64,000 nucleotides of DNA from assembly GCA_023627715.1 (NCBI GenBank), contig JAMAHW010000023.1:248001-312000 (forward strand), in the 5' to 3' direction. Positions within the stretch are counted from its first letter, which is position 1. Each line of letters begins with the position of its first letter. Position numbers and translations under genes: made by a program. This stretch comes from Periconia sp. R9002 (taxonomy: Eukaryota > Ascomycota > Dothideomycetes > Pleosporales > Periconiaceae). This document shows, piece after piece, positions 53,629 through 62,876 of this stretch. The notes beneath the pieces were generated by a model, which was given only the letters and a program-made list of their open reading frames with translations, had not been told where the DNA came from and searched no databases.

Positions 53629-55064
53629 ATGTCGTGGAGCTCGGTTGCATCCTTGGAAACTCTGCCGCCAGAACTCATAAACGAGATCTCTTTGCATCTG
53701 CAGCATCGTTCTGATCGGTCTAGCCTCTCCATGGTCTCCAAGACTATCAGGAAGCAGACTTTAAGGCCACTGTATAATGAGATCACTCTGATAGTTCGAG
53801 GCAATTGAGGAAATCCTATAGTGCCGCGTGCTAATTCCCTGCTTCTCACGCTTCTGCAAAAACCAGTGCTTGCTGAATACGTTTCTGTATTCTATGTGCA
53901 GTCCGAAGGATACCTACCCCCAGGCGACACCTCTGGAAACAAATGCCCACCTATGGTCTTCCCGGACGAATATCCAGCATTATTGAAGGACGCTATTTGG
54001 GGAGTTGGTCTAGGAAAGACCGAGATTGGCCCTCGATTACTGGCAGACATTTTGGCAGATAATTACGCAGCAGTAGTTAATTTCCTTCCATTGCTATGTT
54101 CGCGATTGCAAAGCTTCAGTTTGGAACAAAATTGTTTTAGAAAAAAATCCCTACATTGAATCAATCTTGGCGTGTGCCTCACCTTTGGAGACTCCGGCAC
54201 CAACCCCAAGCTTCCAGTACCTCAAAACCATGCGACTTGGAACTCGCAGAACGCCCCGAAATGGGTTTCACCGTAGCCCGCATCCACCCGCACCAGGCGT
54301 CATACTCAAATTGGAGGATTATTACCCCCCTCTTTTATCTTCAGAACCTTGAGACTCTAGAAGCCTGTCTACCTTATCCGACACGTGGCACGAAATTCAC
54401 ATTGCCAACGAATCCCCCGCCAATCCTTCGAGCACTCACCACACTACAATTGCCAGAGTGTTCTCTTTCACCGGAGATGCTTTATGACGTGCTATCATCG
54501 ACGCCGCGTCTGCGCCGTCTGGATTACGATTGTCGCCGCAGTGTTGAACATCCTGAAGACTTTTTTGACGCGTATGTTATGCAAAAGGCCTTAGAGTTGG
54601 TAAAAGAGACATTAGTTTACTTAGATCTGACACTTCATTACTGGGAGTCGGTGCGAGGATCGTGCTCATTAAAAGGAATGACTTCTGTCGAACAAGTAAC
54701 TGTCTGCCCCAGTATCCTGCTGGGCCGGCATCGTCGATCGGCACCGATGCTAACAGATATCCTTCCTCCGCAGCTCAATAGCATCCTGTTCGAAACCAAA
54801 AACCAACACTGTGAGCAGGTATGGACCCCCTGGGACGATGGATCTGGATGGGGAGAAGAGCCTCTCATGGAAAAGATCCGCCATTTCCTAGAGCACGAAA
54901 ATTGGAAAACCTCCACCCCTCTTCTGTCCCGCATAGAAGTTGCTTTCGAAGCATGGGAAGATAAAGATGGCCTGAAAAAGTTATGTGCGCAGAATGGGTT
55001 ATCCTGCGTAGTGACGACCGGCATCCCCATTCCGGCCTGGATGAGAAGAATACCTACAAACTGA
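53629..55064 (+). pseudogene. Broken F-box/LRR-type gene
   Basis: Reads as one F-box protein of about 475 residues interrupted by three lesions. The start MSWSSVASLETLPPELINEI is a clear F-box with LHLQHRSDRSSLSMVSKTIR. An in-frame TGA at 53806-53808 follows LIVRGN, and the same frame continues VPRANSLLLTLLQKPVLAEY. At a run of seven A bases near 54138-54144 the frame shifts by one, after which it reads NPYIESILACASPLE. A second shift lies between about 54230 and 54310, after which a 250-codon open frame runs to the stop with LRR-like lines (LRALTTLQLPECSLSPEML, TPRLRRLDYD). No splice pair explains all three breaks. An undetected intron over the TGA is possible but would not fix the A-run. 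Confidence 0.75.
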
Positions 55065-56100
55065 AGCGATGAATTGGCTCAAGACCTTTACAGGGAATTT
55101 ATTTTTTGGGGCCTATCGGAAGGTTCCGCAGGAAAGATCTATGTAGGAGTTTTGGTGTGGTAGCAGCATCTATTATGCACTTTGTATAGCTATTTTCTAA
55201 TTCTGGTTGGTTGTACTCATTTCATGAAAACGCTCTTCTAGGTTGGTTTGGGACGGGTTGTCTACGTCTTTCTCTTCCAACATTCAATTCTCAACCTGAT
55301 CTCGCCCATTATTACCATCCTCGAACAGCTCAATCCCTTGAGCTCATTCTCAAACACCTTCATCCAATTCTCCGTAAACACCTCAACCTCAACCTCCTCC
55401 ACTCCATCATCCTCTTCGAGCACTCCCATCAACACTTCAATTCACCCTGAAACGCCTTGATTTCATATTCCATGAGTACCTTGATTGCATCTCCAAACGT
55501 CCCAAACACCTTTTTATCCACTAATGCCTTGAATACGCGTTATACAGCGTTGTAGTGATATGGCCTAATTTTCCCCTCTCACCGCTCAGCCTGACCAGTT
55601 TCAACAGCATGTCGACACACCTGCATCAATCAAACGGGGCATCAAAAGGCTAGCATCTCTTGGTGCAATGCTACTGCATTCTGCTACTAGCATATCACAC
55701 ATCTAAATACGATGGAGGCGTAGTGACGTGCGTGGAAAGCTTGATTATCTTTGCTGCCCTGTTAGAATTTCCAGGCAGACCTGGAACAGGGATTTTACCC
55801 CGATAAATTGGGGCTTTTTTCTTCCTCTTGGGATGATGGTCGGATACAAGGCAATTCCACTTGGTGGTGTAGCGTGGGCAGGTGGTTGTGGTAGGAATGC
55901 GACAGACGTAGTGTATAGTAACATACGGTAGGTAGATTTAAGGTGGTTTAGTGAATGTATACAAAGATATTGAATTAGGTTGATAGGAGATATTGTTCAT
56001 GGAGTGTGCGAGACTGATCTGACGATACTCTTTCCTCAGTAGTTGGCTCGTATTCTTCATTATTTCTTGGTAACGTTGCTGGATCTCTTCAAGCATTCTG
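55065..56100. other. Intergenic region
   Basis: No accepted gene. A CT/CA low-complexity block lies at 55290-55440 and a strong hairpin with a following T run at 55757-55820 (listed separately). Confidence 0.6.
55757..55820 (+). other. Perfect two-part hairpin followed by GC stem and T6
   Basis: CCCTGTT (55757-55763) pairs with AACAGGG (55785-55791), and inside it CCAGG (55771-55775) pairs with CCTGG (55780-55784) around loop CAGA, with a seven-base bulge on the 5' side. Six bases on, CCCC (55798-55801) can pair with GGGG (55810-55813), followed by T6. The twelve stem pairs are all Watson-Crick. It could be a structured RNA, a Pol III-type product with terminator, or chance. Confidence 0.45.
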
Positions 56101-57253
56101 CTATGCCCACCACCGCGCATACCGATTGTCACACCAGTGCCCATAAGGCAAGGTCAGTGTCCCACACAGATGCGCAGGTTCCGGCGGCCAGTGTCCCTGC
56201 CCAAATTTAAACGCGAACCCATGCACCGCCTCAAACTCATCCACTGCGCCCGCCCGGTTCCGTAGGCCTGCAAATGCATAGTGATTGAACTGCCCGTAGA
56301 CCGTCGCTTTCGCGCTCGAGTTTACCCACTCAATATTCCAGCTCCGCAGCGCGTGGTAGACGTCCTCGAACGTGACACCCACCCCATCGGCTGCGTTCAC
56401 CGTGACGGGCCACGACACGAACGCCGTGTGCAAGCGGTCGAGATGAATGCGCAGGCGTGGCAGCGGTGGGTACAGTACCGACTGCCTGGCGAGGTTCCCC
56501 CGGGTTACACCGCCGGCGGTGATAAGGAGCTTGGTCGGCCAGTGATCAGGCTGGAAGGGGTTGGGCGTGAAGGTCAGCGAGTACTTGATGAAGGTCCTCG
56601 GTCTGAAGACGCCGAAGGTGAAGACGAGGAGATTCGCGACGACTGCGTGGTGCATGGCGTAGTGGCCATGTGGAGGAGATATATGCGCCCGGCCAGTGGG
56701 TGCATAGATGTACCGTAGGTACGCGTTCCTGAGGACCACTTCGTACAAGCGGCGGCAGCTCATGGATACGACGTGGAGCGAGTACCAGGGGAGATACGAG
56801 AAGATGATTTCAATGATTTCGGTGGGGAGACATTCGATGCGGGATGGAATTCGGGGTTTCTGCGGTTTGACACGTCTTGCCGGCACAGAGGCTTTCTGAG
56901 AAGGTTTAGGAGCATATGAGACAGCTTTGCCGATCTGGGCGTTTGATTTGGTGGCTGGATGTGTCGTCTCTTTTGACGATGAGAGCATCGCCTTGGTAGT
57001 TGGATGCGTTGTCTCAAGCGACGATGAGCGTGCCACTGGAGTGGTTTGCTGCGCCGTCTCTTTTGGAGAAGAGCGTACCACCCTAGGTGCGTGCTCCGAT
57101 GTCAGGTCCACTGTCTCTCCTGGAGATTTGGAGGACCCCTTTGACAGTCCGCAGAAACTGTCAGTGGTGTTAGATACTTAGTTCCCCTAGAGGAGTGCGG
57201 ATGTACCATTGGGATAGTTTACTCTGTGTTGGTGTTTTGTGGAGTCGCATCAT
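56101..57253 (-). CDS. F-box domain protein with N-terminal 15-residue tandem repeat
   Basis: Predicted F-box protein of unknown target. Exons 57253-57207 and 57157-56101 join across a 49 bp intron (GTACAT, branch CTAAC, CTGACAG) into 367 aa; without that intron the main frame has no ATG start. Residues ~43-88 hold three 15-residue repeats: RSSPKETAQQTTPVA, RSSSLETTHPTTKAM and LSSSKETTHPATKSN. A basic Lys/Pro-rich linker leads to the F-box at about 124-160, with IECLPTEIIEIIFSYLPWYSL and CRRLYEVV. The rest is a unique domain with many aromatic residues and ends GTLTLPYGHWCDN. No LRR or WD repeats. It lies in the same neighbourhood as the broken F-box gene but the sequences are not close. Confidence 0.8.
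56941..57075 (-). repeat. 45 bp in-frame tandem repeat, three copies
   Basis: Three adjacent 45-base units on the minus strand each contain a core of the type GCTC(A/T)TC-TC-AAAGAGAC and encode the three 15-residue repeats of the F-box protein. Copies two and three are the most alike. Confidence 0.8.
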
Positions 57254-58108
57254 TGTGAAGGGTACTCGACTGGCGCTTCATCAAGTTTGGCCACCATGAA
57301 GGAAATTCTGTTATTTTAGGAGACTGGACTAGTTGTGTTGGTTGACGCTGGCAATATGTCTGGCACCCCCCAACGCCTATAGACTACGGCAGATGACACA
57401 CCGCCTGCGCGCCTGTCACTGGGGCCAACAATAACTACTCTGAAACTCGACAAGGCTGAAGTGTAGCAAAGTTGAGGTACTCATGGAAACCCAAGTTTGG
57501 AGCGATGTGATTGAACAATCTATACTGGTCACATTCCTACTCAAATACACAATCAATATTATGTTCGGAATTTGAGAAGCCAGCAATCAGATGACTTCGA
57601 TCTTTTGATGGCGTTCACTGAGGCTTTGGAAGGTGGGGTTGCAGCTCGTATTTCCCACATGCCCCAAATACCTGTATGATTTCCCATAGAACCAGAAGAG
57701 CATTCGTCCAGGATTAATAGAGTAGTGCAAAATACATTAAAAACACGTAATATAATGTGTCCCGATAACAGAGACAAGCATTAGAGAACAAGCTCGTGTC
57801 ATTCTCGTATTTTCGCCCAGCGTTACGAATACGAGAACTTCTCGTCTACCCCTGGATGTGGGAGCGAGGAGGGACTACACTGGCACAGCCTCGTGCGACC
57901 GCAAGGCAGCAAAACTAAATAGCCAGATCTGGTAGTAACTCTCGAGTACCACCTTTTCTCTAGGAGTTCTTTTGAAGATTGAGATTTCTAAGACACCACC
58001 CCTTCCATGACGGTACTAACAAAGCACTATAAGCCTCTTACTGAAACATCTCCACCAAAATAGCTCAAAAATCATCTATTTAACACGAATATCGCGCCGT
58101 CACTCAAG
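57254..58108. promoter_or_regulatory. Divergent promoter region, F-box and patatin genes
   Basis: 855 bp between two start codons facing away. No credible gene or repeat was recognised. Confidence 0.5.
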
Positions 58109-60145
58109 ATGGACACGCAGAGCGACACTACGACAACCATAGGACCTGTCCCTACTCCACCTCCCTTTCGCACGCAGACTGAGTCGACTCTTATCAATCC
58201 AAACCCTCCTGTGCCTCCACAACAGCAACATATTCAGTCCCTTACACTTGACAACACAGGGTACTGTCTTCTTTCTCTCGATGGCGGTGGCGTGAGAGGA
58301 CTCTCCACGCTGTATATCCTGCAAGGGATCATGAATCGGCTGAATTATGGAAGGGAAGAGGCAGGGTTGAGACCGCGAAAACCATGCGAGATATTCGATT
58401 TGATCGGAGGGACAAGTACGGGCGGGTGAGTTGTTCATTTCTGCTCGCAAAATTCTTGGGGTGTTTTTGGGAAAGCCCCGCTCTGGTTTAGAGAACATCA
58501 GACCCGTCGTATTTTAGCTCACAATACTTGTACCCACAGGCTGATCGCGATTATGCTTGGACGACTCGAAATGACGGTCGACGAGTGCATTGACGCGTAC
58601 AAGAAAATGATGCGACAAGTATTCGAGAAAAAAGAAAAACGATCCGTTTTCAAAAAGATAAGTGGAGTGACACCACAATTCTCGGCAACGGAGTTGGAGA
58701 ATGCGATCAAGCAGGTGTTGAGGTCGAGGGGAGTGAGCGTAGACGAGAAATTCGAGACCAAAGGAGGGAAGTGTAAGGTGTAAGTGGTTTCTCCTCCTTG
58801 CTTTTCGATTTTCTCGTCATCATTTAACGCGGAAATAAATGTGAAAAGATTCGTCTGCACCCGTTTCCAGAAGACAAACGTCACGACCCGCCTCCGCAGC
58901 TACCGCACTCCAACAGCCACCTCGCTCAACCCAACAATTCTCGAAGCTGCCCTCGCTACATCCGCTGCACCTACATACTTCTCGCCCAAAGCCATTTCAT
59001 CATCGCAATTCATCGACGGGGCGCTCGGCGCTAACAATCCTTGTCTTGAGCTCGAAGAAGAAGCCGCAGATCTCTGGTGCGAAGAAACTGGCCATCTACA
59101 ACCCCTCGTAAAATGCTTCGTATCTATCGGCACAGGAAACCCTGGGGTGCGTAGTGTGAGCGATAAAGGATGGAAGTACTTTGTCGAAACACTCGCAAAG
59201 GAGGCCACTGAGACTGAGGCGACGAATCAGAAATGGCTGGGCAGATGGAGAGATGCGGTTGAGAAGGGGAGGGCATTCCGCTTCAATGTCGATCATGGGC
59301 TTGAAGGAGTTGGGTTAGCGGAGTGGAAAGAAGGTGATATATTGGAGTCTACGGCTGCTACTTATTTGGCAAAGAGAGGTACGATTGGTGATGTCAGGGC
59401 TTGTGTGGAAAATCTAAGGGCGAAGGAATGTAGGTAGGCCTTTTTCGCTCAAGACGGTGTGTAGAATTAAATCTTTGCTAATTGTTGTGTTTTCATTTGT
59501 GTTTTAGATGAACCGACTGTCGAATTTACCAATCTGTTGAAGCAGCAAGCGAAGATCCAAGAAGGTCACAGATCGCCAACGCAGGTAAAAGCAACACCCA
59601 CTGAAATCGGTAAGTCGGCTCGTGTCCCACTCGTACGCAATCAACCGCAACTGAACATCCACCTAGCTGAACTCATCTCCCTTGGGACCTCATCCCTTCG
59701 CAAGAATCCACCAAACCTGCAAAAAGCGTACACAAATCTAACCACTGCTCTTACCTTCCTCAAGGCCGACCCGGCCACGCCCCCCAAGAATGTCGCTCGT
59801 CTCTGCCAAAAGCTAACACAAACTTCACTCCTGCTAAGTATGTCGACGCGGAGCGGCACCCAGCGCAAACAGCACGCAAATCAGGCACGGGAGTACTCCG
59901 ACAAAGCGCTGGAGAATGCGAAGAAGGCGGATGACGAGTGTATGGTTGCGCAGGCAGAGTTTATGGCAGCTTGCGTTGCTGCCTGGAAGGTCTGCGTTGA
60001 AGGTGGCAGCATAGAGAAGAAAGATGTTGTGGAATTTTTGCTGGGGCAGAGGCTGGACGAGTTGAGGAGTTTTGAAGGGACGGTTGGGGTTAGGGCTTAT
60101 GAGGAGATGGCAGGAACGTATTTGGGGTATTTGAGGAAGATGTGA
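58109..60145 (+). CDS. Patatin-like phospholipase with C-terminal helical extension
   Basis: Predicted Ser-Asp dyad lipid acyl hydrolase. Exons 58109-58425, 58540-58779, 58849-59429, 59508-59609 and 59667-60145 give 572 aa; the last intron (57 bp, GTAAGT...CACCTAG) is in phase and could be retained, adding 19 residues. The patatin domain spans about 50-330: oxyanion loop DGGGVRGL (58-65), nucleophile Ser103 in GGTSTGG, FVCTRFQKTNVTTRLRSY, and catalytic Asp242 in FIDGALGANNP. After it, residues ~380-570 are Lys/Glu-rich helices with a TPR-like look (AYTNLTTALTFLK, AREYSDKALENAKKADDE). Fungal proteins of this type often carry NB-ARC/TPR parts; here no P-loop is present. No signal peptide. Its role may be lipid signalling or an incompatibility effector; this is inference. 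Confidence 0.88.
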
Positions 60146-60506
60146 GATACCTTTTTCTCTTAGATTTCGTTGGCATGGTGCTTGAAAGAATGCTGTGTAT
60201 ACAGGTGTCCCAATTTTGAACTTTCAGGCTGAGCCCTATGTTTCGTTGATAGTCTATCATGACCTTAAAGTATCTATCGAATCTACATTGAAGCTGTAGT
60301 GGGAACAATATTCTTGTTCTGGTGGTAGAAAACACTGCAGCACTTGTAACTGGAAAGATAAAGGTCGAGGTACATGTACAGAAGACATTACAGTGAGATC
60401 ACGCAGGGGTGTTCTCCTGCTGTACAACTCCAACGCCTCCAAAACCCCAGACCCTCCTGTGAAAAAAAAGTAGCACGAAAGGGAACAAACGCAAACCAAA
60501 CGTAAA
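60146..60506. other. Convergent intergenic region
   Basis: Between the patatin and CFEM-like 3' ends; nothing else seen. Confidence 0.6.
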
Positions 60507-61343
60507 CTACCGCCTCGCATTGGAAACCATAGTAGCCGCAATAGCTGGCGGCGTAACCACACTGACCGAATCATCCGGCCCAATCTCCGACTCCGTTTTA
60601 GGCTGCCAGTACGGCTGCTCAGGATATAAGTTCATAGGATACGATGGCGGTGGCTGCTGATAATAAGGTAACGGCTGTTGCTGCTGCGGAGGCACCTGGG
60701 GAGTCGTCGGGGTGCACCACTTGATGATCCCCTTTACGACCACGGAAAGAATAATCAAGCCCGCGAGACTACCGACAGCAATCCCGATAATGGTTCCAGT
60801 CGACAGCTTGTTCGAACTGGGGTTGGAAGATGGTAAAGAGGAAGACGACGAGCCAGTCTCTGCGGGCCCACTGCTCCCTGGTGTCGCCGCAATCCCGCCA
60901 CCCCCAGCTTTCGTCGCGGTCGCCGATACACTTGCGGGCACCGCTACACTGGTATACCCCTTCTGCCCGCAATAATCCCGATAGATGCCTCCTGCAGCGC
61001 TCTCATCGATCCTGGCGTCGCCGACCGTACACTTCCTCTCTACGCAGCTAGTCAGATAATCCAGTGCCGCTTTCTGCAGGTCTGCTCGGCAGTAGCAGTC
61101 ATTGGTTGCCTGCCAGTTTGAGTTTTTACAATTCGCCTGTGTGTTGCAACCGATTGCGCCTCCGACGGAATCGGATGGACAGAAGCTGGTGGCCATGAAG
61201 CAGGTCTGCACGCAGGGTTTCAGCGAGGCGTAGCCGGCCATTGTTGTGACATCTTGGTAGGCAGTTCCAATTTGGGCGGTCGTGAGGGGTGTGAGGAGGA
61301 GAAAAAGGAGAGAAAGGAGGTGGGTGGGGAGTAGAGGTCGCAT
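60507..61343 (-). CDS. CFEM-like cysteine-rich surface membrane protein
   Basis: A 278-residue intronless type I membrane protein. Residues 1-23 are a signal peptide (LLFLLLTPLTTAQ). The extracellular part has ten cysteines at about 44, 48, 55, 66, 72, 83, 85, 100, 105 and 125, with CVQTCFMATSFC, NDCYCR and SCVERKC, resembling the CFEM pattern, though spacing is looser than the classical eight-Cys CFEM consensus. A Ser/Gly/Pro-rich, probably O-glycosylated stalk leads to one membrane helix at about 184-206 (TIIGIAVGSLAGLIILSVVV). The cytoplasmic tail is Pro/Gln/Tyr-rich (PPQQQQPLPYYQQPPPSYP). It is probably a cell-surface sensor or adhesion protein; the CFEM link is tentative. Confidence 0.8.
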   Translation of the reverse strand: MRPLLPTHLLSLLFLLLTPLTTAQIGTAYQDVTTMAGYASLKPCVQTCFMATSFCPSDSVGGAIGCNTQANCKNSNWQATNDCYCRADLQKAALDYLTSCVERKCTVGDARIDESAAGGIYRDYCGQKGYTSVAVPASVSATATKAGGGGIAATPGSSGPAETGSSSSSLPSSNPSSNKLSTGTIIGIAVGSLAGLIILSVVVKGIIKWCTPTTPQVPPQQQQPLPYYQQPPPSYPMNLYPEQPYWQPKTESEIGPDDSVSVVTPPAIAATMVSNARR

Positions 61344-62876
61344 CTTGATCTCACTCTCGAAGTAAAGTTCAATGTTGCCTGGATTTGATGGGTAGTTTTT
61401 TTGCTTGTTGATGACGATGAAATGTCACTCCGAGGAAATTTCCAGCACAGAAACTTCGAACACAACCAAGGGAGAGGACATTGTCCCCAATTTGAGTCAC
61501 ACTCCTCGTCCCTGTTCCGCCGGTGAACGCCCAGCCTTGTCAAACCCACTCACATACATATACGAACACTACCCCATTTGTCCCTTTACCCCCCAATAAA
61601 AGCGAATCCTTCAGCCGTTCGTACACAATTTATCTTCAACAATGCAAATACGAGAGTACTACATGCCACTGCCTCGTGTTCACGCTTTCACGCCGATCTT
61701 TCGCTAAAAAACTCCACAATTGTTGTGGGGGCCGACGCGGGTAGGTCCCGTGCGTAGTGCCACAAGCGGCTAGCTCTTTGATTTTGTTGGTTAATTGGCT
61801 GGTTGTGCTAGGGGTACCTTCTAGGGGTGGCTATAAATATCGATGTTGATAAGGTATGTCCTAGCTGGTGGGGTGATGGAGGGGAAGGAATGCAGGTACG
61901 AATAAGATGGAAGGAACCGTTTCTTACCGGATTATCGTCTTTGTCTCTTTGTACTGTAATTTGTGTAACAAATCCAGGCGGGTACGATAGAGAGATGTTG
62001 ATAATTGGGTGCTGTCTTTGTCAATGCAGCGATGAAATACTTGGTTGAGTTTGACAAATGCAGGTACCTAAAATTCGCGGGTACATAGTAAGCTTAACTC
62101 AACTAGGGGCGATATAATGAGTGATAAATGTCTCAAAACGTTACACCACGTGGTGTCTTGATACTACTTTGTACATGGAACATTGAAGGATATACCCCCC
62201 CCTCCCAAACATCCCTATATCCTTTCCCCTCACCCACCACTACGAAAGACTGACCACCCCACCTATAAAAAACAAACCACACTCAAGCGCTACGCACAAA
62301 GTCTAAACAACCCACCTTATGCCCTCACCCCTCTCTCCAATCATTCTACCACATCCCTCACTACGCCACCGCCACCACCGCCTGCACCACAAAAAGACTC
62401 AACACCTGTAAGTCCTATCAAAACGATACTAAGAACGATGGGGGCGATTACAACTCCTATCATCACGCGAAGTAAAATGCAAGTGCGCTTAGTGTAAGTG
62501 CGTGGCGCTAGGGAGGAGAGAGGAAGGGTTAGGCTTGTATAGTTAGGGCTAAGTGGGTCGTTATAAATGCGGGACTTACTATCTGATGCGAGTAGGTAGG
62601 ACTAGGCACAGTGAAAGGAGGAGTTAGTGCAGGCGCCTAAAGACAGGGTGGATAAGGCTGGTAGGTATAAATATTATTTGCCGCTTCGGTGTTGGCCTCG
62701 TAGGCTGTTTGCTCTGAGTATTAATTTTACAATATCGTTTTTCTGTTTAGGAAAATATTCTCTAGCTGCTATAAACGATTCGATATTTCCGCTTAATATA
62801 GCATCAGGTGGGTATATCGGAGCGTACTTCGTCCGAACTAAACATCAACAAAGATTCAAGACTCAAAACACACCAC
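61344..62876. other. 1.5 kb gene-free region
   Basis: No accepted gene. It includes a 14 bp palindrome at 62143, a C/A-rich low-complexity stretch at 62190-62400, and an AT-rich, TA-rich patch at 62560-62800 that looks mutated. Short open frames are low-complexity. Confidence 0.55.
62143..62156. repeat. 14 bp perfect palindrome ACACCACGTGGTGT (copy 2)
   Basis: A perfect inverted repeat centred on the E-box CACGTG. The same 14 bases occur once more at 23916-23929, inside an intron. Confidence 0.9.

Noticed and set aside
55757..55820. Bacterial-type intrinsic terminator
   Set aside because: The shape fits but this is nuclear fungal DNA, where such terminators do not act; kept only as a possible structured RNA.
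62183..62497. 104-codon Pro/Thr-rich plus-strand frame
   Set aside because: Translation of C/A-rich low-complexity sequence with no conserved features.
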